Positions 1 to 11,189 of a stretch of 64,000 nt of DNA are shown piece by piece. The translations under genes were made by a program, and so were the position numbers. The stretch is from Branchinecta lynchi. Taxonomy: Eukaryota; Arthropoda; Branchiopoda; Anostraca; Branchinectidae. The notes beneath the pieces were generated by a model. It was not told the origin of the DNA and searched no databases. It saw only the letters and a program-made list of their open reading frames with translations. The stretch spans positions 1,154,561-1,218,560 of the forward strand of contig JAKZAP010000003.1 of the NCBI GenBank assembly GCA_023053575.1. The letters are read 5' to 3'. Every line of letters starts with the position of its first letter. The stretch's first letter is position 1.

Positions 1-490
1 GTCACCTGCCCTCTGCCGTGGTTAAAAAGCGTCTTTTGTGAGGAGAGCGTTGATAAATGAAATCAATTTCATGGACCAGCGCTCAAGTCACGTTGAGCCA
101 TGGAGAAGTTGCACTCTTTTGTGCGCTGGAACAAGCGAAGGGCAGGCGGATACAGAGAGTGATTCGTTCTGCGCAAAAAAACGCTTTTTCGTGGTTGACA
201 AAAAAGCGCGAAGCCTAACACCTCCCACGGTGAACGGTCTGATTGATAGGGGATAAAGGCGATAGGAGACAACCGGAGACATGGTGTAAAAAAAAAATTT
301 GGGGGTGATGATGATGTGTTTATTATCTCTTTTTTTGCAGTGCCGAATTAGATCTTGTGGAGATCAATAGGCGATCAAACTTTCGAGAGCTCGCTCGGAA
401 ATCGTGCAAGTCGACCATTAGAGACGATGACCACCACTCCTGTACATCACACATATGTATTCCTTGCGCCCGCGCTGACTGGGGAAAGAA
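1..490. other. Unassigned sequence
   Basis: No gene recognised. Short open frames on both strands have no recognisable motif. Two similar A-rich stretches containing AAAAAGCG occur near positions 25 and 210, too loosely paired to define an element. Confidence 0.5.
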
Positions 491-792
491 GACCAAAGGT
501 TTCGATGGGATCCCAAAAATCTTTTATTTTATCCAGACAATTGGGTATTGTCTTCTCCAGGCTGTTCATCTGAGAAAACCAAGTTCGACTGTCACATCAG
601 CTGTTTAAAAATATGTTGTTTGCCCCTTAATTTGAACCCCCACCCCTAAATGTAGGGCTACCGAGCCCATCTATTAACTTGACTTTACCCTCGACTTGAA
701 GAAACCTCACACCAAGTTTCATCAAAATATCTCATTCCCTTCGAGAGTTTCATGGTGGCATCCCTCCACTTACGTCTTGGGAGCCCAAAAAC
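491..792 (+). mobile_element. F2-family repeat, short copy
   Basis: The left end carries GGTTTCGATGGGATCCCAAA and the right end TTGGGAGCCCAAAAAC, which are imperfect inverted repeats. The interior holds the family signature ACCAAGTTTCATCAAAATAT followed by CTCATTCCCTTCGAGAG. Longer copies lie at 29066-30085 and 61159-62036. This copy lacks the internal tandem units of those copies and looks internally deleted. It is non-coding; superfamily not determined. Confidence 0.65.
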
Positions 793-882
793 GGCAAGTA
801 AGCTACGATGTTTGACAGCGATATTTCAGACCCTCTTGTCAATGGACCTCGTCAGGTTGTTGCCGGAAGAAATGACCCTGCA
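793..882 (-). repeat. F5 repeat fragment (LINE-tail-like)
   Basis: On the minus strand this reads a CCTGACGAGG... segment followed by GAAATATCGCTG and a TAGCTTAC stretch. The same series recurs at 31268-31390, around 37025-37345, at 51995-52105 and in the palindromic element at 54765-54997. The pattern resembles segments found near the 3' ends of LINE-like elements, but that assignment is inference. Confidence 0.5.
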
Positions 883-1791
883 ACATGGTTCGTTTGATTG
901 CAGGTCTGATTGAAGGTGATATCTTTCACGATAAGATGTTTGTTCATTCATCTCTGTTTGTATGTTTCGCGTATAAAGCAGTAGTCTACAACATCACTAT
1001 TCTTGACATCCAACACTATCATCAACATACATTATGCGTGTTTCGTCAGAACAACAAAAAAATACATTTCGTCTTCTGACAACTATGCAATATAATGATT
1101 AGAGAATTGGATTAATGTTAGCGGGAAACGAGTACCTATGGATGTTGGCTCTGCGGAGGGGCTGAGAAACAGACATTCCTATAATTATCGGTTCTTGATA
1201 TAACGAATCTTTCATTCTTCCCCAGACTTAAGCGATATGAGGGATGTTCCGATCACATTAAAAACGGCTTTCAAAATATTTGTGTCAAATTAAAGCCTAA
1301 TCTTCAGAAAGACAGATGTGCCACGACATATCACCATGATCAATTGTCCAATTCAGCTTCCGCAGGCAGACTCCACGAAACTGATAGCTGAACGATTAAA
1401 AAATTTAAGAAGAATATTTTCCTCGAAGTTGATGACGTGATATTATGATCCCATCTTTGCGGGAAATTTGCTTGGACCACCAGAGAATTTGAGGCACCTG
1501 CTGTGAATGATCTTATTCTGTGTGGGCGGCAGGGATTTCACGAAAATAATATCACGACGGTTCCTTTTCGGGAAGACCATCCGACCACAGAGGCCCAGTC
1601 TAGAACTTATGGTGTACAGGATACCGCCCGAGTCGCTCTGGGCAAAAACTTTACTCAGTTTTCTGTCACCTCTGGCCACAATCTTCATGTTAACAAACTG
1701 GGCGATTGATTTCAGTTCAACGCTTCTCTTGGCCACAACAAAATTTTTATTATAAAAAAAATATCGTCTAATTCGCAAAGAACGACACTAA
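883..1791. other. Unassigned, with one unrecognised 111-codon frame
   Basis: Nothing identifiable. The longest open frame is on the minus strand at 1443-1778 (111 codons). It is rich in basic residues, has no membrane segment or known motif, and no convincing splice sites border it. It may be chance or a decayed exon. Confidence 0.4.
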
Positions 1792-2022
1792 GAGCGTGTT
1801 CCACCCTTCTAACAATAGTTACTAGTTATTATTTCCATTCCAACCTCACCAAAGAAAATACGCTGACCTTTCCAACGTTCTCGAAATAGTAACTAGTAGT
1901 AACTATTTGCTTACCACGCTTGGGAGCGTAGTAATTAAGAATCTCTGTAACGTGATTGGTCGGATTCGCCCGTGGCATGATATTCTGCTGGAAAATAGAA
2001 AAATCGTTCCAGCCTTGACGGC
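1792..2022 (-). mobile_element. F3 miniature TIR element, truncated
   Basis: This segment begins GAGCGTGTTCCACCCTT and matches, base for base over most of its length, the reverse complement of the right two-thirds of the complete F3 copy at 4112-4416. It stops after GCCTTGACGGC, so the other terminus is missing. The interior holds palindromic AGTTACTA motifs. It is non-autonomous and non-coding. Confidence 0.75.
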
Positions 2023-2123
2023 ACACAGCCAAGCCTCAAAGAGGACCAACTGGTCTCTGTATATCGCGATTTCATCAACCTTTTAAGGTACCGTTGAAAC
2101 TAAAGACCGCACACAGATTAACC

Positions 2124-2290
2124 TCACTGTAAAAAGTTTCTCCGAGAAACGAGTAAAGTTAACTGCAGTATTTGCTACTGGGATTAACTTTATCTCTACT
2201 GGGATGAGATTAATCCGAATTAGAAATAATCTTATCTCAGTAGAGACAATATTAATCACAGTAGTAAATACTGCAAGATTTATTTGTACG
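2124..2290 (+). mobile_element. F4 miniature TIR element, degenerate right end
   Basis: It opens with CACTGTAAAAAGTTTCTCCG and contains a palindromic core built from TACTGGGATTAA and its complement. A second copy with better-preserved termini lies at 56191-56350. The right terminus here (near TTTGTACG) is decayed. Non-coding. Confidence 0.65.
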
Positions 2291-2548
2291 TTGCTACTCA
2301 CAAGTGTCTAACATCTTTGTTTGTCACCTGGATGCGGTTTGGCGAGGCTGGGATTCCTTTCGATAATATCCTCTTTTCATGGTTATTTCTATTCTTGCCC
2401 GAAATTAGTTGATAAATGGAACAAGAATGTTTTATGTCCTTGGCTAGTACTGAAGATGGCCCCCAAAAGAGGGTAGTAGCCTACGTAGACTATGTTTAAG
2501 CAGAAGCTGGATGTTGGGTCAAGCATCTTTACTGACTTCACTGTACCG

Positions 2549-3556
2549 CACTGTCAGAAGTTTCATAACAGACAACAGAAGGATGCGTGGTTTCAACGGA
2601 CAGTGCGTAACTGACAACACTTTGGATGTTGTCTGTTATGTTTAAAAATGTTACGCATAACAAGCGTTGCCATCAGGAAGAGCCGAAAAAACGCCAAAAA
2701 GCATCGGCTGAATTTTCCGACATCGTGACGACAAACAAAAAACTCCGTAGATGCTTTTTTGGCGGTTTTTTTTTAATCTTCCTCGCAATGCTTGTTCTGC
2801 ATAAAAATTCACGTATACAGTTTTCCTACACAAAAGATAATGTCGGTTAGTGGTTACGCACTGTCTGCTGAAACCGCGCATCCTTATGTTGTCTGTTACA
2901 AAATTTCTAACAACGCGTAGCCTGGCGGTAGTTTCAAACAAAAGCTGAAGGTTGCATTAAGACTTCTGAGTGACTTTAATCAAGAACCTTTAATGTATGA
3001 CGATTAACGACAAACAAAAAAGTCAGTAGATGCTTTTTTGGCAGTTTTTTTTCATCTTCCTGGAGCTTGTTCTGCATAAAAATTCACGTATACAGTTTTC
3101 CTACACAAAAAATAATGTCGGTTAGTGGTTACACACTGTCTGCTGAAACCTCGCATCCTTATGTTGTCTATTATAAAATTTCTGACAACGCGCAGGGGCG
3201 GTAGTTTCAAACAAAAGCTGAAGGTTGTATTAAGACTTTTGAGTGACTTTAATCAAGAACCTTTAATGTATGACGATTAACGACAAACAAAAAAGTCAGT
3301 GGATGCTTTTTTGGCAGTTTTTTTTCATCTTCCTGTAGCTTGTTCTGCATAAAAATTCACGTATACAGTTTTCCTACACAAAAGATAGCATCCCAAGTGT
3401 TGTCGGTTAGTGGTTACGCACTGTCTGCTGAAACCGCGCATCCATCGCGCGTCTGTTATAAAATTTCTGACAACGCGTAGACTGGCGGTAGTTTCAAACA
3501 AAAGCTGAAGGTTGAATTAAGACTTTTGAGTGACTTTAACCAAGAACCTTTAATGT
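2549..3556 (+). mobile_element. F1-related TIR element with triplicated right part
   Basis: The left end starts CACTGTCAGAAGTTTCATAA, the terminus of the F1 family. About 63 bp of it reappears inverted at 2855-2915, 3129-3190 and 3413-3475, each time as GCACTGTCTGCTGAAACC and onward. The element therefore has one left TIR and three right TIRs, because its right part was duplicated in tandem. No transposase reading frame is present. Confidence 0.65.
2729..3556 (+). repeat. Tandem repeat, 3 units of about 276 bp
   Basis: Three head-to-tail units begin CGACAAACAAAAAA at 2729, 3008 and 3281 (periods 279 and 273). Each contains GATGCTTTTTTGG, CACGTATACAGTTTTCC and an inverted F1 terminus, and ends AAGAACCTTTAATGT. 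The units differ by a few bases and small indels. Confidence 0.85.
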
Positions 3557-4111
3557 GCCATAGCTTGGCGGTAATCGAAAGGGTGTAGGATGTTGCTTAT
3601 AATTATAACAAATCCGCGAACGGACCTCTCGAGTTCAGTCCGAATCCAAACGAGTATAAAGGACCTGTCTTACCTATAATACTAACGCAAGGTGCTTCCA
3701 TGATTACTCCATATATTTCTAAACCCGGAGACCCCACTTTCGTACTGTACATTCTTAACCCCTCTAAAAAAACGACGCTGATTTTCTCACTTTCCGTGTT
3801 TTGCTACCTTCGATGTGTATCACGCTGTCGACGGTTGTATGCGAGTTTTTCCATCAGAAAACCGGTTATTTAAACTGTTTCCCTGTTTTCGCTATAAGTC
3901 AACGGGTCTCCGAAAAGGCTTAAAACAGCCAAAAGCCGAACAGCATGAAAGCCAAAAGCCGAACAGCCAAAAGCACAGCCTAGTTTTAAAGTATCCAAAT
4001 ATTTTAAAATACTGTAAGTTGAAAGAGCAAATAGTGCGAGGGGTCCTAAGGTAGAAAGATAAAAATTAACTGCGTCTTTGTGATTCGGCTTCAACGATCT
4101 TATTTAGCTAT
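3557..4111. other. Unassigned, with a small minisatellite
   Basis: No gene seen. Around 3925-3980 the motif AGCCAAAAGCCGAACAG occurs about twice in tandem, with a partial third unit. Confidence 0.5.
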
Positions 4112-4416
4112 GAGCGTGTTCCATCCTACTTACCGTAGTTACTACGCATGACGTCACGAATTCTGGCTTTTTGCCGTCAAGGCTGGAACGATCTTTCTAT
4201 TTTCCAGCAGGATCTCACGCCAGGGGCGAATCCGACCAATCACGTTCCAGAGATGCGTAGTTACTACGCTTACCACGCTCCCGAGCATGGTAAGCAAATA
4301 GTAACTATTAGTTACTATTCCGACAAGGTTGGAACGGTCAGCGTAGTAACTTTTCGTGAGGATGGAACGGAAATAGTAACTAATAGTAACTATTGTTACA
4401 AGGGTGGAACACGCTC
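4112..4416 (+). mobile_element. F3 miniature TIR element, complete
   Basis: The termini are GAGCGTGTTCCATCCT on the left and AGGGTGGAACACGCTC on the right, about 17 bp of inverted repeat. The 305 bp interior carries repeated palindromic TAGTTACTA/AGTAACTA motifs. A truncated opposite-orientation copy lies at 1792-2022. There is no coding capacity. The target-site duplication cannot be fixed from the flanks. Confidence 0.8.
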
Positions 4417-6054
4417 TATATCATCTCCAGCGAAACGGTCTCGAAACTCACTTGTTTTTTGTTGCCTCCCGCACCCATGGCGATTATAACAGCTGTTATG
4501 CGATAATGGGACAACTGGAACACGATACGATTGCCAGTATATTAATTCCAAGTAAAACAAAGAGCAGAGGGAGCGGTCATGCGCAATTGAAACCTAAGCA
4601 CGCGGTCATACTGATAGTGGTCAGGATGTTCCTTGTACGGGATTCTTGGCCCTTTCATGGCTTCGTAAAAAAGGTACTCTAACGAGTAGCAACCTGACGA
4701 GAAGGCGATTTCATCTCTCCCAGAAACAGTTGTTCAACAGATTAAAGACGGCTTCACAATATGTCTTTTCTGCTTAAAACCCAAATTTCCCCTCCATCAA
4801 AGCGGCACAATATTATGGCAAAACTACAAGTGCATTCACATCCATCAGTTGTCGATTAGCCCCTTGCTCAGCACTTGTCACTCATTTTGAACGATTAACT
4901 AATGTCAGGATTCCCTCTCATGCGCCGTAAAAACCATGTGTGAATAATCGACATATTTGAGATATTCCGACGCGAGCTTGTAAACAGAAAATGCTTGCTA
5001 AATATTTTGATGTCTTCTTTCATTTTTATGTTCCGTCTTATTCGAAATGAATTGCTATGAGGAAATGAGTGTTTGACACCTAAAATCTTGTCTTGCATGA
5101 CCCACAACAAACGGTGAATACGAGTGAAGCAACAGCTGTAGATTTGACTGAATTAAGATGTCCATGTTTCCATAGCTACGGTATTTAACTTCAGTCGGTT
5201 TTTGGTATGACTCGAGCCTTAGGATCCTGAAATTTGTTTTAGTCCGTTCAGCCTTGAAGCCCGGAAAAATTCTACCAAAATTCTCTACAATGGATAACCT
5301 AATTATTTTTTGTTCATGCCGCCACCTAACAGAGAGTAGAGCTCTTTATCACGTCTTCGGAGACCTAGCTAAGCTCTAGCTCCCTTAAAAGCAAAAAGAA
5401 TTTCCAAACGCTGAATTCGAGATCTTTTGTTCCCCAGCTTTCCCGAAATAGGGAAACCTCAAAAAAGAGACTCTAACATCAAACCTAATCTGGGATTGAA
5501 TGTTAAAGGAGCTCTTAACATTCCAAGTCTGGAGAATGCCTCGAAATTACAAAGAGATCTTTAGGGATACGGGACAAAGATTGCCCTTTGTCTCTATATG
5601 AGGTTTCCGGACTGTACAAGTATGAACAAAACAAGGATCGAACGCGAATCTGAAATAATCTGAATGCGTCGAAGAGAAACATCAAAACTCAGCCACTTAG
5701 AAGTACTCAAAGTGATTGACTTTGAGCCGGATAGCATCGGATTATCCCAACCTCGCCCCTTATTGACCAATATCAAAATGAAATCGAACAGCAAGGATAG
5801 AATTATCTTCGATATACATACACGATATACATTTCTTTTCCCTCTCAAAAGAATAAATGGCACTATAGTTATGCTGGCCAGTTCTTTCTTTGGCCAGAAC
5901 CTTTCTAAAGAGTGGTCGTCCTTTATAAAAATCGTGAATTTGGCGAAATAACCGTTGTCACCAAAATTTCTTTGATTCTACTTGTTTTTCTCCGGTTCAA
6001 ACCTGTTCTTTGGGTAATTTTGCGCTAATACTCAAGTGATTTTATGCCTAAACC
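4417..6054. other. Unassigned sequence
   Basis: About 1.6 kb in which I recognise neither gene nor repeat. Open frames are under 100 codons and lack motifs. Confidence 0.5.
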
Positions 6055-7310
6055 TTGATTTTACAGATGGGTTTTAGTTCACACTGTGTAGATTTTGGGA
6101 ACATTTTACGACCTCATCTATCGCTGGCTCTTCCGAGAAATGAGCAGTCAAGCCACTTAGATGATCTTACTGTCGAGAACCCCACTTGGGAATTCAGGAG
6201 AGTAGTGGCGGAGCACATTATCTGGACATTCAGAAACCTACAACGCCGAAATCACAGGGGCCCTATTGTATAATTATGGTATTGTCACGAATGGACGAGC
6301 TCTTTGGAAGCTGGTGTCTAGACGATAGTCCCTAGTATATGCTCGTTGCCAATCTGTGAGTTAGAAAGACCAGTCTATCCTTTCGCACGTGTCCCACGCT
6401 GACAGTATTCCATGACATTCATACATGTGTCCTTGCCGACGATGCGGTGCGGACCTGAGCCACATTCGGTAAACCACGATTCATTCAAAGTCGCCTGTTT
6501 ATGTGTCAAAAAATGGTGGTGACAGAAAGGACCCTTTGTTCGGTGACGGAAACCGGAACCCAAATTTGGCTTTTGGACGAATAAATCCAGAACAGCGTGA
6601 AATTCAAAGTGAAAGAACGGACGACGTAGATGACATTTTACAAGCGAAAAGCTTACAATAGCCTTTACCTACTGTTGACCAGGGGGCTACTGACATAAAG
6701 AAGATAGGGAGCCAGGTTCTCCCGACAAAACAGAATGTGCAAACATGGTCCACTTTCTCAGCCGACAAATAGAAGAAACTGTCTAGATTGTTTCTCATGG
6801 TTATTTCTTTCTTTTTATACACATTTGTTTGCACTTAGTGCATGACTTAGTTTACTTCCTGTGTGATGAACAAAATTACGATTATCATTATAATATGAAC
6901 GTTTAAAAACTTTACGACTAAAATATTTAGCTCGAAATCAACTGGCTCAAGCACTCTCGTCAGCGACAGTTCGATAAATAGCGATGAGCCAATGGTAGCA
7001 ACTGACGGCTAGACCCCAGTCCCCAAAGGGCTCTTCCATTCGTCACGATGAGGCTTGTAAATTGGTCTCCTAGGCCTCTCATCGCCCTTGCTAATGACCA
7101 GGGGCAGAGGGTAAGCAAAAGATAACGAAGTTGTAGTTTCTCCGTTTAAGGACATTCTGCTCCGCCACTGATCTCCTGAGGTCGCAAGTGGAGTTCTTGG
7201 CACCAAAATCACCAGAATGGCTTGACCGATCATTTCTCATAAGAGCCGTGGACAGTAAAATGTAACCGAAATCTGCACAGCCTTGACACAGGGTGGATTG
7301 TGAAAACGAA
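6055..7310. repeat. Diverged inverted repeat with ~200 bp arms
   Basis: The plus-strand segment 6066-6275 and the minus-strand reading of 7091-7300 are diverged versions of one sequence. Shared blocks include GTGGCGGAGCA, ACATTTTAC and GGCTCTT, and the conceptual translations also run parallel. About 820 bp lies between the arms. It could be the two ends of an old transposon or two independent copies in opposite orientation. Confidence 0.45.
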
Positions 7311-7315
7311 AACAA

Positions 7316-9568
7316 ACGATGCTACGGTAATCATTTTAATAAGCTACTTCTTGGAGACTAGTAACATTTCGCCTTCACTTGATAAGACTAATTCTTTTGA
7401 GGGATCAGTTTCAGTAACAGAAAACTCATATCAACACATGCGAACGGCTGTCCCACTTTACGGCCTACAACGGTATTTCCTAACCATCCAACGTTCAGTC
7501 CGTCTACAGCCTTAATACAAGGACAATGGAACGGTATGTTCATCATTTGATAATTAAAGGCTACCCTTGACATTTCTAGTCAATGGTATGCTCACTTACT
7601 GATTTGGCATAGTGCCATAGGAGGCAGGCCCCCTTCAAATCAACTGCTTCACCATGGTCAATTCCCGACCATTAACTAAACTTTCAAATGGTCTCTTCAA
7701 TTATTGTTATCAGAGGGTGTCCATATCATACTTTTCTACTTTTAGTGGGAAATGCATAGATTGTCGCCGTCGGCAAAAAGAAAGAGGCGGGAGGCATGCC
7801 GTAGAAACTGAACCTTTACACCAAGAGGTTGTCTAAACTGCACATTCCATGAGGATAGAAATTACTGTTTGCTCTACATGGCAGATTCCCAACCTCACAA
7901 ACTGTATTCAGTCGTTAAAGAGCACAGCTTACCAACCTAGGTTGATAGGCTGTGTTAAAGACTAAGTCGAAGTGTCTCCCAGCCAATTAACGCTACAGTG
8001 TTATCAGAAAATGGTGACGGGGAGGAAAAGATCTGACGACTAACGATTTTCAGTGGAAGATACTGGAATAGAGGAACTAATAAACAGTAAAAGTTTAAGT
8101 GGTATTAATAAGTTCAGGGAAGGTCCACCCCATATATTCAAATAATGTTTCAAAGTCAGCTTGGGAAGTCAGCTTGGGCTCAAAGAATATTTAAGGTCCA
8201 CCCCACTCTACCGAGAGGCGTGTCCTACAGTTTAATCTGATATAAAAGTATTTTGGGGTATTATGGCCAATCCACTTTGATTATATTCATACGCATGTAC
8301 ACAGAAGGTCTTCGGAGGCCCACATATAAAGGCAAGAGCAAATCAGCGGGCACCGAATAGCACATAGAGGGACATAACTGTTTATCCCCTACGGATGTAA
8401 TTCTCGAGGTAATTCTGAAACTGCGCGCGCGGCCTAGGTGCTGATTCCGGACATCCGGCCTTTCAGATAGGCCTATTACCTACGTGATTAATGCAACGAT
8501 TTGGAAGCGATGGACTGAACGATTTTCGGTTGAGATGGGAGTATTTAGAGCAAATGAAGTTTGGGTCCGACGGGAAGGAACAATAGGCGGATTTAGGGAA
8601 CAAAGGAGGGAAGACAGCATCCTTAACCTAAAACCAGGACTTATACGCTAGTGTGGACAGATGGCCAAACTAGCAGAAGGTTCCAGGTTTCGGCTAAACA
8701 GAAGCAGTGTCAGTTGGTGGGAAGGAATCTACATACAGACTACCCTTTGCTTTTCTAATGCAAGAAGTGTTTCCCAAGTCTGCCAGTGGCATCTTTCGCA
8801 CCCTATGACTGTGTACAGCGCTTAAACAAAAGTAAGATAGAACTGAAAGTGAGAAAGAACCCTAATTACCTGATCTACTATCTGCTGTTGAGCTAGTCCC
8901 TGTCACTAATCTGAAAACACGCCCCTTTCACTACAACAAAAGCAAGTCAGAAATAGTTATGCAAATTCCTTGAAAATTTTCAACACATTTGGAAGAATAA
9001 GATGTGTTTAATTAGATGAAGCAACTACCTGAAAGAGGGTTCCAGGACGAGCAGCGAGGAGGGGGGGGGGGTGTTTTTTTCTACAAATTCGTGAGTAAAT
9101 GGAATTTGAATTTTTGCCAGCTTGAGCGGGCATTCAAATTCAAAGTTTAACTGAAAAGGCAACCAATCTTTACATCTGATACTTGAATACACTGAAATAC
9201 TTCGAACCAGCAAAAAGATTTCGTATTTTTTCACCCGAGGCCTAACGTTCAGAATGCGCGTTTCTTGCAAGACAACCCAAATCCATCTAGACGCGGAGAA
9301 TTTGAATTTCAAAAGAAGCCTGCATTTCTAGTGTTAAAGACGCTTAACCCGGAAAAGTGAATAAAGGCTGAATAAAGTGGGAATTTGCAAGGACCTGTCA
9401 CTTTTACTTTATTTTTAGTCAACGGCTTACCTTTGTTTGGTACATAATTTAGCCTGCATAGAGGGACACGCTCACAGAGGTAGCCTACCAATAAGTTCAT
9501 TCGATGAAATCAATTATCTGTGAATAGTGGACAAACGCAGTAACGAACTTCATTCGGGTTTTCAGACC
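7316..9568. other. Unassigned, small repeats only
   Basis: No gene found. At 8118-8205 the motif AAGGTCCACCCCA is directly repeated on either side of AGTCAGCTTGGGCTCAAAGA, whose reverse complement recurs near 33030 and 54770. A run of 12 G lies at 9060-9071. Confidence 0.45.
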
Positions 9569-9691
9569 CTGTCAGAGGATACAGTCAATGCACAGACAGT
9601 GGACTCATTCCAATCCAAGCTTAACAAGGAGTGGGAAGCCAAACCCTGGAAATACGAGTGGGATGCCCCGGAATCCTCTACCAGACACTAA
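9569..9691 (+). pseudogene. Relic of LINE ORF2 C-terminus
   Basis: The plus-strand frame ending in TAA at 9689-9691 reads LSEDTVNAQTVDSF, then a lysine-rich segment, then EWEAKPWKYEWDAPES. It parallels the C-terminal tail of the reverse transcriptase at 26636-28779, which reads LSEDTVSSKTIEEF and ends near REWSKKPWRLEWDALES. Only about 41 codons survive and the catalytic region is absent. Upstream sequence no longer aligns by eye. This is an old fragment of a related jockey/CR1-like element. Identification rests on similarity within the window. Confidence 0.75.
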
Positions 9692-10381
9692 CCAAAAACC
9701 AGTCCCGACATCATGCGTGACCAAAATCACTCAAAACCAGCGAAACCTTTGCCGCTGGACAATGCGATATAAGTTAATTTAAGGTAATAAGTGATGTATT
9801 AGACTGTCGGAACTCAGTCCTATTCGGTTAAACGTTAAAAAGTAGAAAAGCACTGACAGGGTTAAGAAAATGTGGTTAACCAAATCGAGCATCGGAAAAC
9901 TACACTAGCTTTTTTCCATAATTTTGTTTTAGACTGGTGTAGCGTTCAAAGCATCGTAAATACAGCGTAGATATGCTTCTTTGAAAGTTCGTTGTCTTTG
10001 AACTGTACAGCTTTAGAATAAATAGTAAAACTAAGACCTAAAACACCAATCCCTGTGTTCCTAGAAGCCCTTAAATAGCTAGTACTGCTAACTTGAATGA
10101 AAAAGGCTGTTTAAACTTATAAAGAACTACAGTTAAGAGACGCATAGCCGACAATACTGTAAGCGTAATTTATTACTGGCTAATAGTAAAGCTGTGTAAC
10201 TCTTTCGTGTCGCAAAATGTACTTGACAAATGAATCTAGTCTTAAAGCAAGTCGAAGATCCATCTGAAATCTAAACAAGCCGAACAAAAGTTGATACAAC
10301 ATTTCACTTTGCCAGGCGCAACGTAGATCTGTAGTTTCACCTCGCATATGCATACAAATGACAGTGAAAAATACCACTTAC

Positions 10382-10588
10382 CATCCTGATGCATCTGGAC
10401 TGACACTGGATAAGTTTCTGATCATTTTTTAATCCAACAAATTCACTTTTCGCAGAATCCAAAAACAACGCTAAAGAGAACACCGCTAGCTGCCACAGCT
10501 TAAACCACCTTCTTCCTCGCACTCTCTCACACTTTCTACATATATCTCTCTCTTCTTCTCCAAATAATCTGCTTTCCACTTCATCCAT
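10382..10588 (-). CDS. Possible first coding exon of a secreted or signal-anchored protein
   Basis: Minus-strand ATG at 10586-10588 opens 69 codons that end exactly at a consensus donor (GTAAGT, 10376-10381) in phase 0. After a charged 30-residue start (MDEVESRLFGEEERD...) comes a hydrophobic segment, LWQLAVFSLALFLDSAKS (about residues 31-48), which could be a signal peptide or anchor. A short tail follows, ending CQSRCIRM. A paired-cysteine start after a signal segment is seen in several extracellular protein families, but no family can be named from 69 residues. No following exon was found. A CRE-like palindrome lies about 140 bp upstream. The donor and hydrophobic segment are seen; that it is a gene is inference. 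Confidence 0.35.
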
Positions 10589-10729
10589 ATTCCAAAATTT
10601 TACGTTCTTTTACAACAACCTTTCCGCTCGGAAGCAGTTTGTCAACTGATTTCAAATTTGAGAAAAGCAGTGGAAGTCGCAACCAAAGATCGTCTACTGT
10701 GACGATCTTTGCGACTTGCGAATGACGCG

Positions 10730-10737
10730 TGACGTCA
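10730..10737. promoter_or_regulatory. CRE-like palindrome TGACGTCA
   Basis: A perfect TGACGTCA octamer, the consensus bound by CREB/ATF bZIP factors, lies about 142 bp upstream of the candidate minus-strand ATG at 10588. An 8 bp match can occur by chance, and the same octamer occurs inside F3 near 4149. It is only suggestive. Confidence 0.25.
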
Positions 10738-10943
10738 CGCAGTGGACAAATTAGCTGAGGTGGCTCTACGGCAGCGATTACTATCGGAAATAGGTTCGAA
10801 AGAGTTGGTTACTTTGATTTGCGAGGGGACAGTAACAAATAAAATTCTATCAATGCCAAAAGATACGCACTCTTTATTTGTTCCCTCTTACACTGGAAAC
10901 GCTAGGTTGTTCAAGCTTGTGATGGGACAGGAGAAGTACCCTA

Positions 10944-11098
10944 GCTCGACTTTATGTAACCTCGAAATTGACCAAAGGAAGTTGCTCAATGGAACTTTCT
11001 TTACAGTCCTATTTGTCAAGAAGCAAGAACCTAGTTAGGACTGTAGATACATTTTCTTTTACACTTTTGAGACCAATTTCGAGGTCACATAAACTCGA
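10944..11098. repeat. Short inverted repeat
   Basis: CTCGACTTTATGTAACCTCG and following bases (10944-10974) are the near-complement of 11070-11098, with a 95 bp loop. It may be a small foldback element. Confidence 0.55.
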
Positions 11099-11189
11099 GG
11101 TTGGCTACGAGGCCGCGTGTAGGTGCAGTTTTCGTAGATAGGGTCAATTTTTTTTTTTACACACGTAAACAATGTGTCAATGTTTGGGA

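Noticed and set aside
1443..1778. 111-codon minus-strand frame
   Set aside because: Longest frame in the first 20 kb outside the T1 repeats, but no motif, splice sites or neighbours support it as a gene.
10742..11038. 98-codon plus-strand frame
   Set aside because: It begins with GTG just after a stop and overlaps an inverted repeat. The first ATG leaves under 65 codons with no motif.
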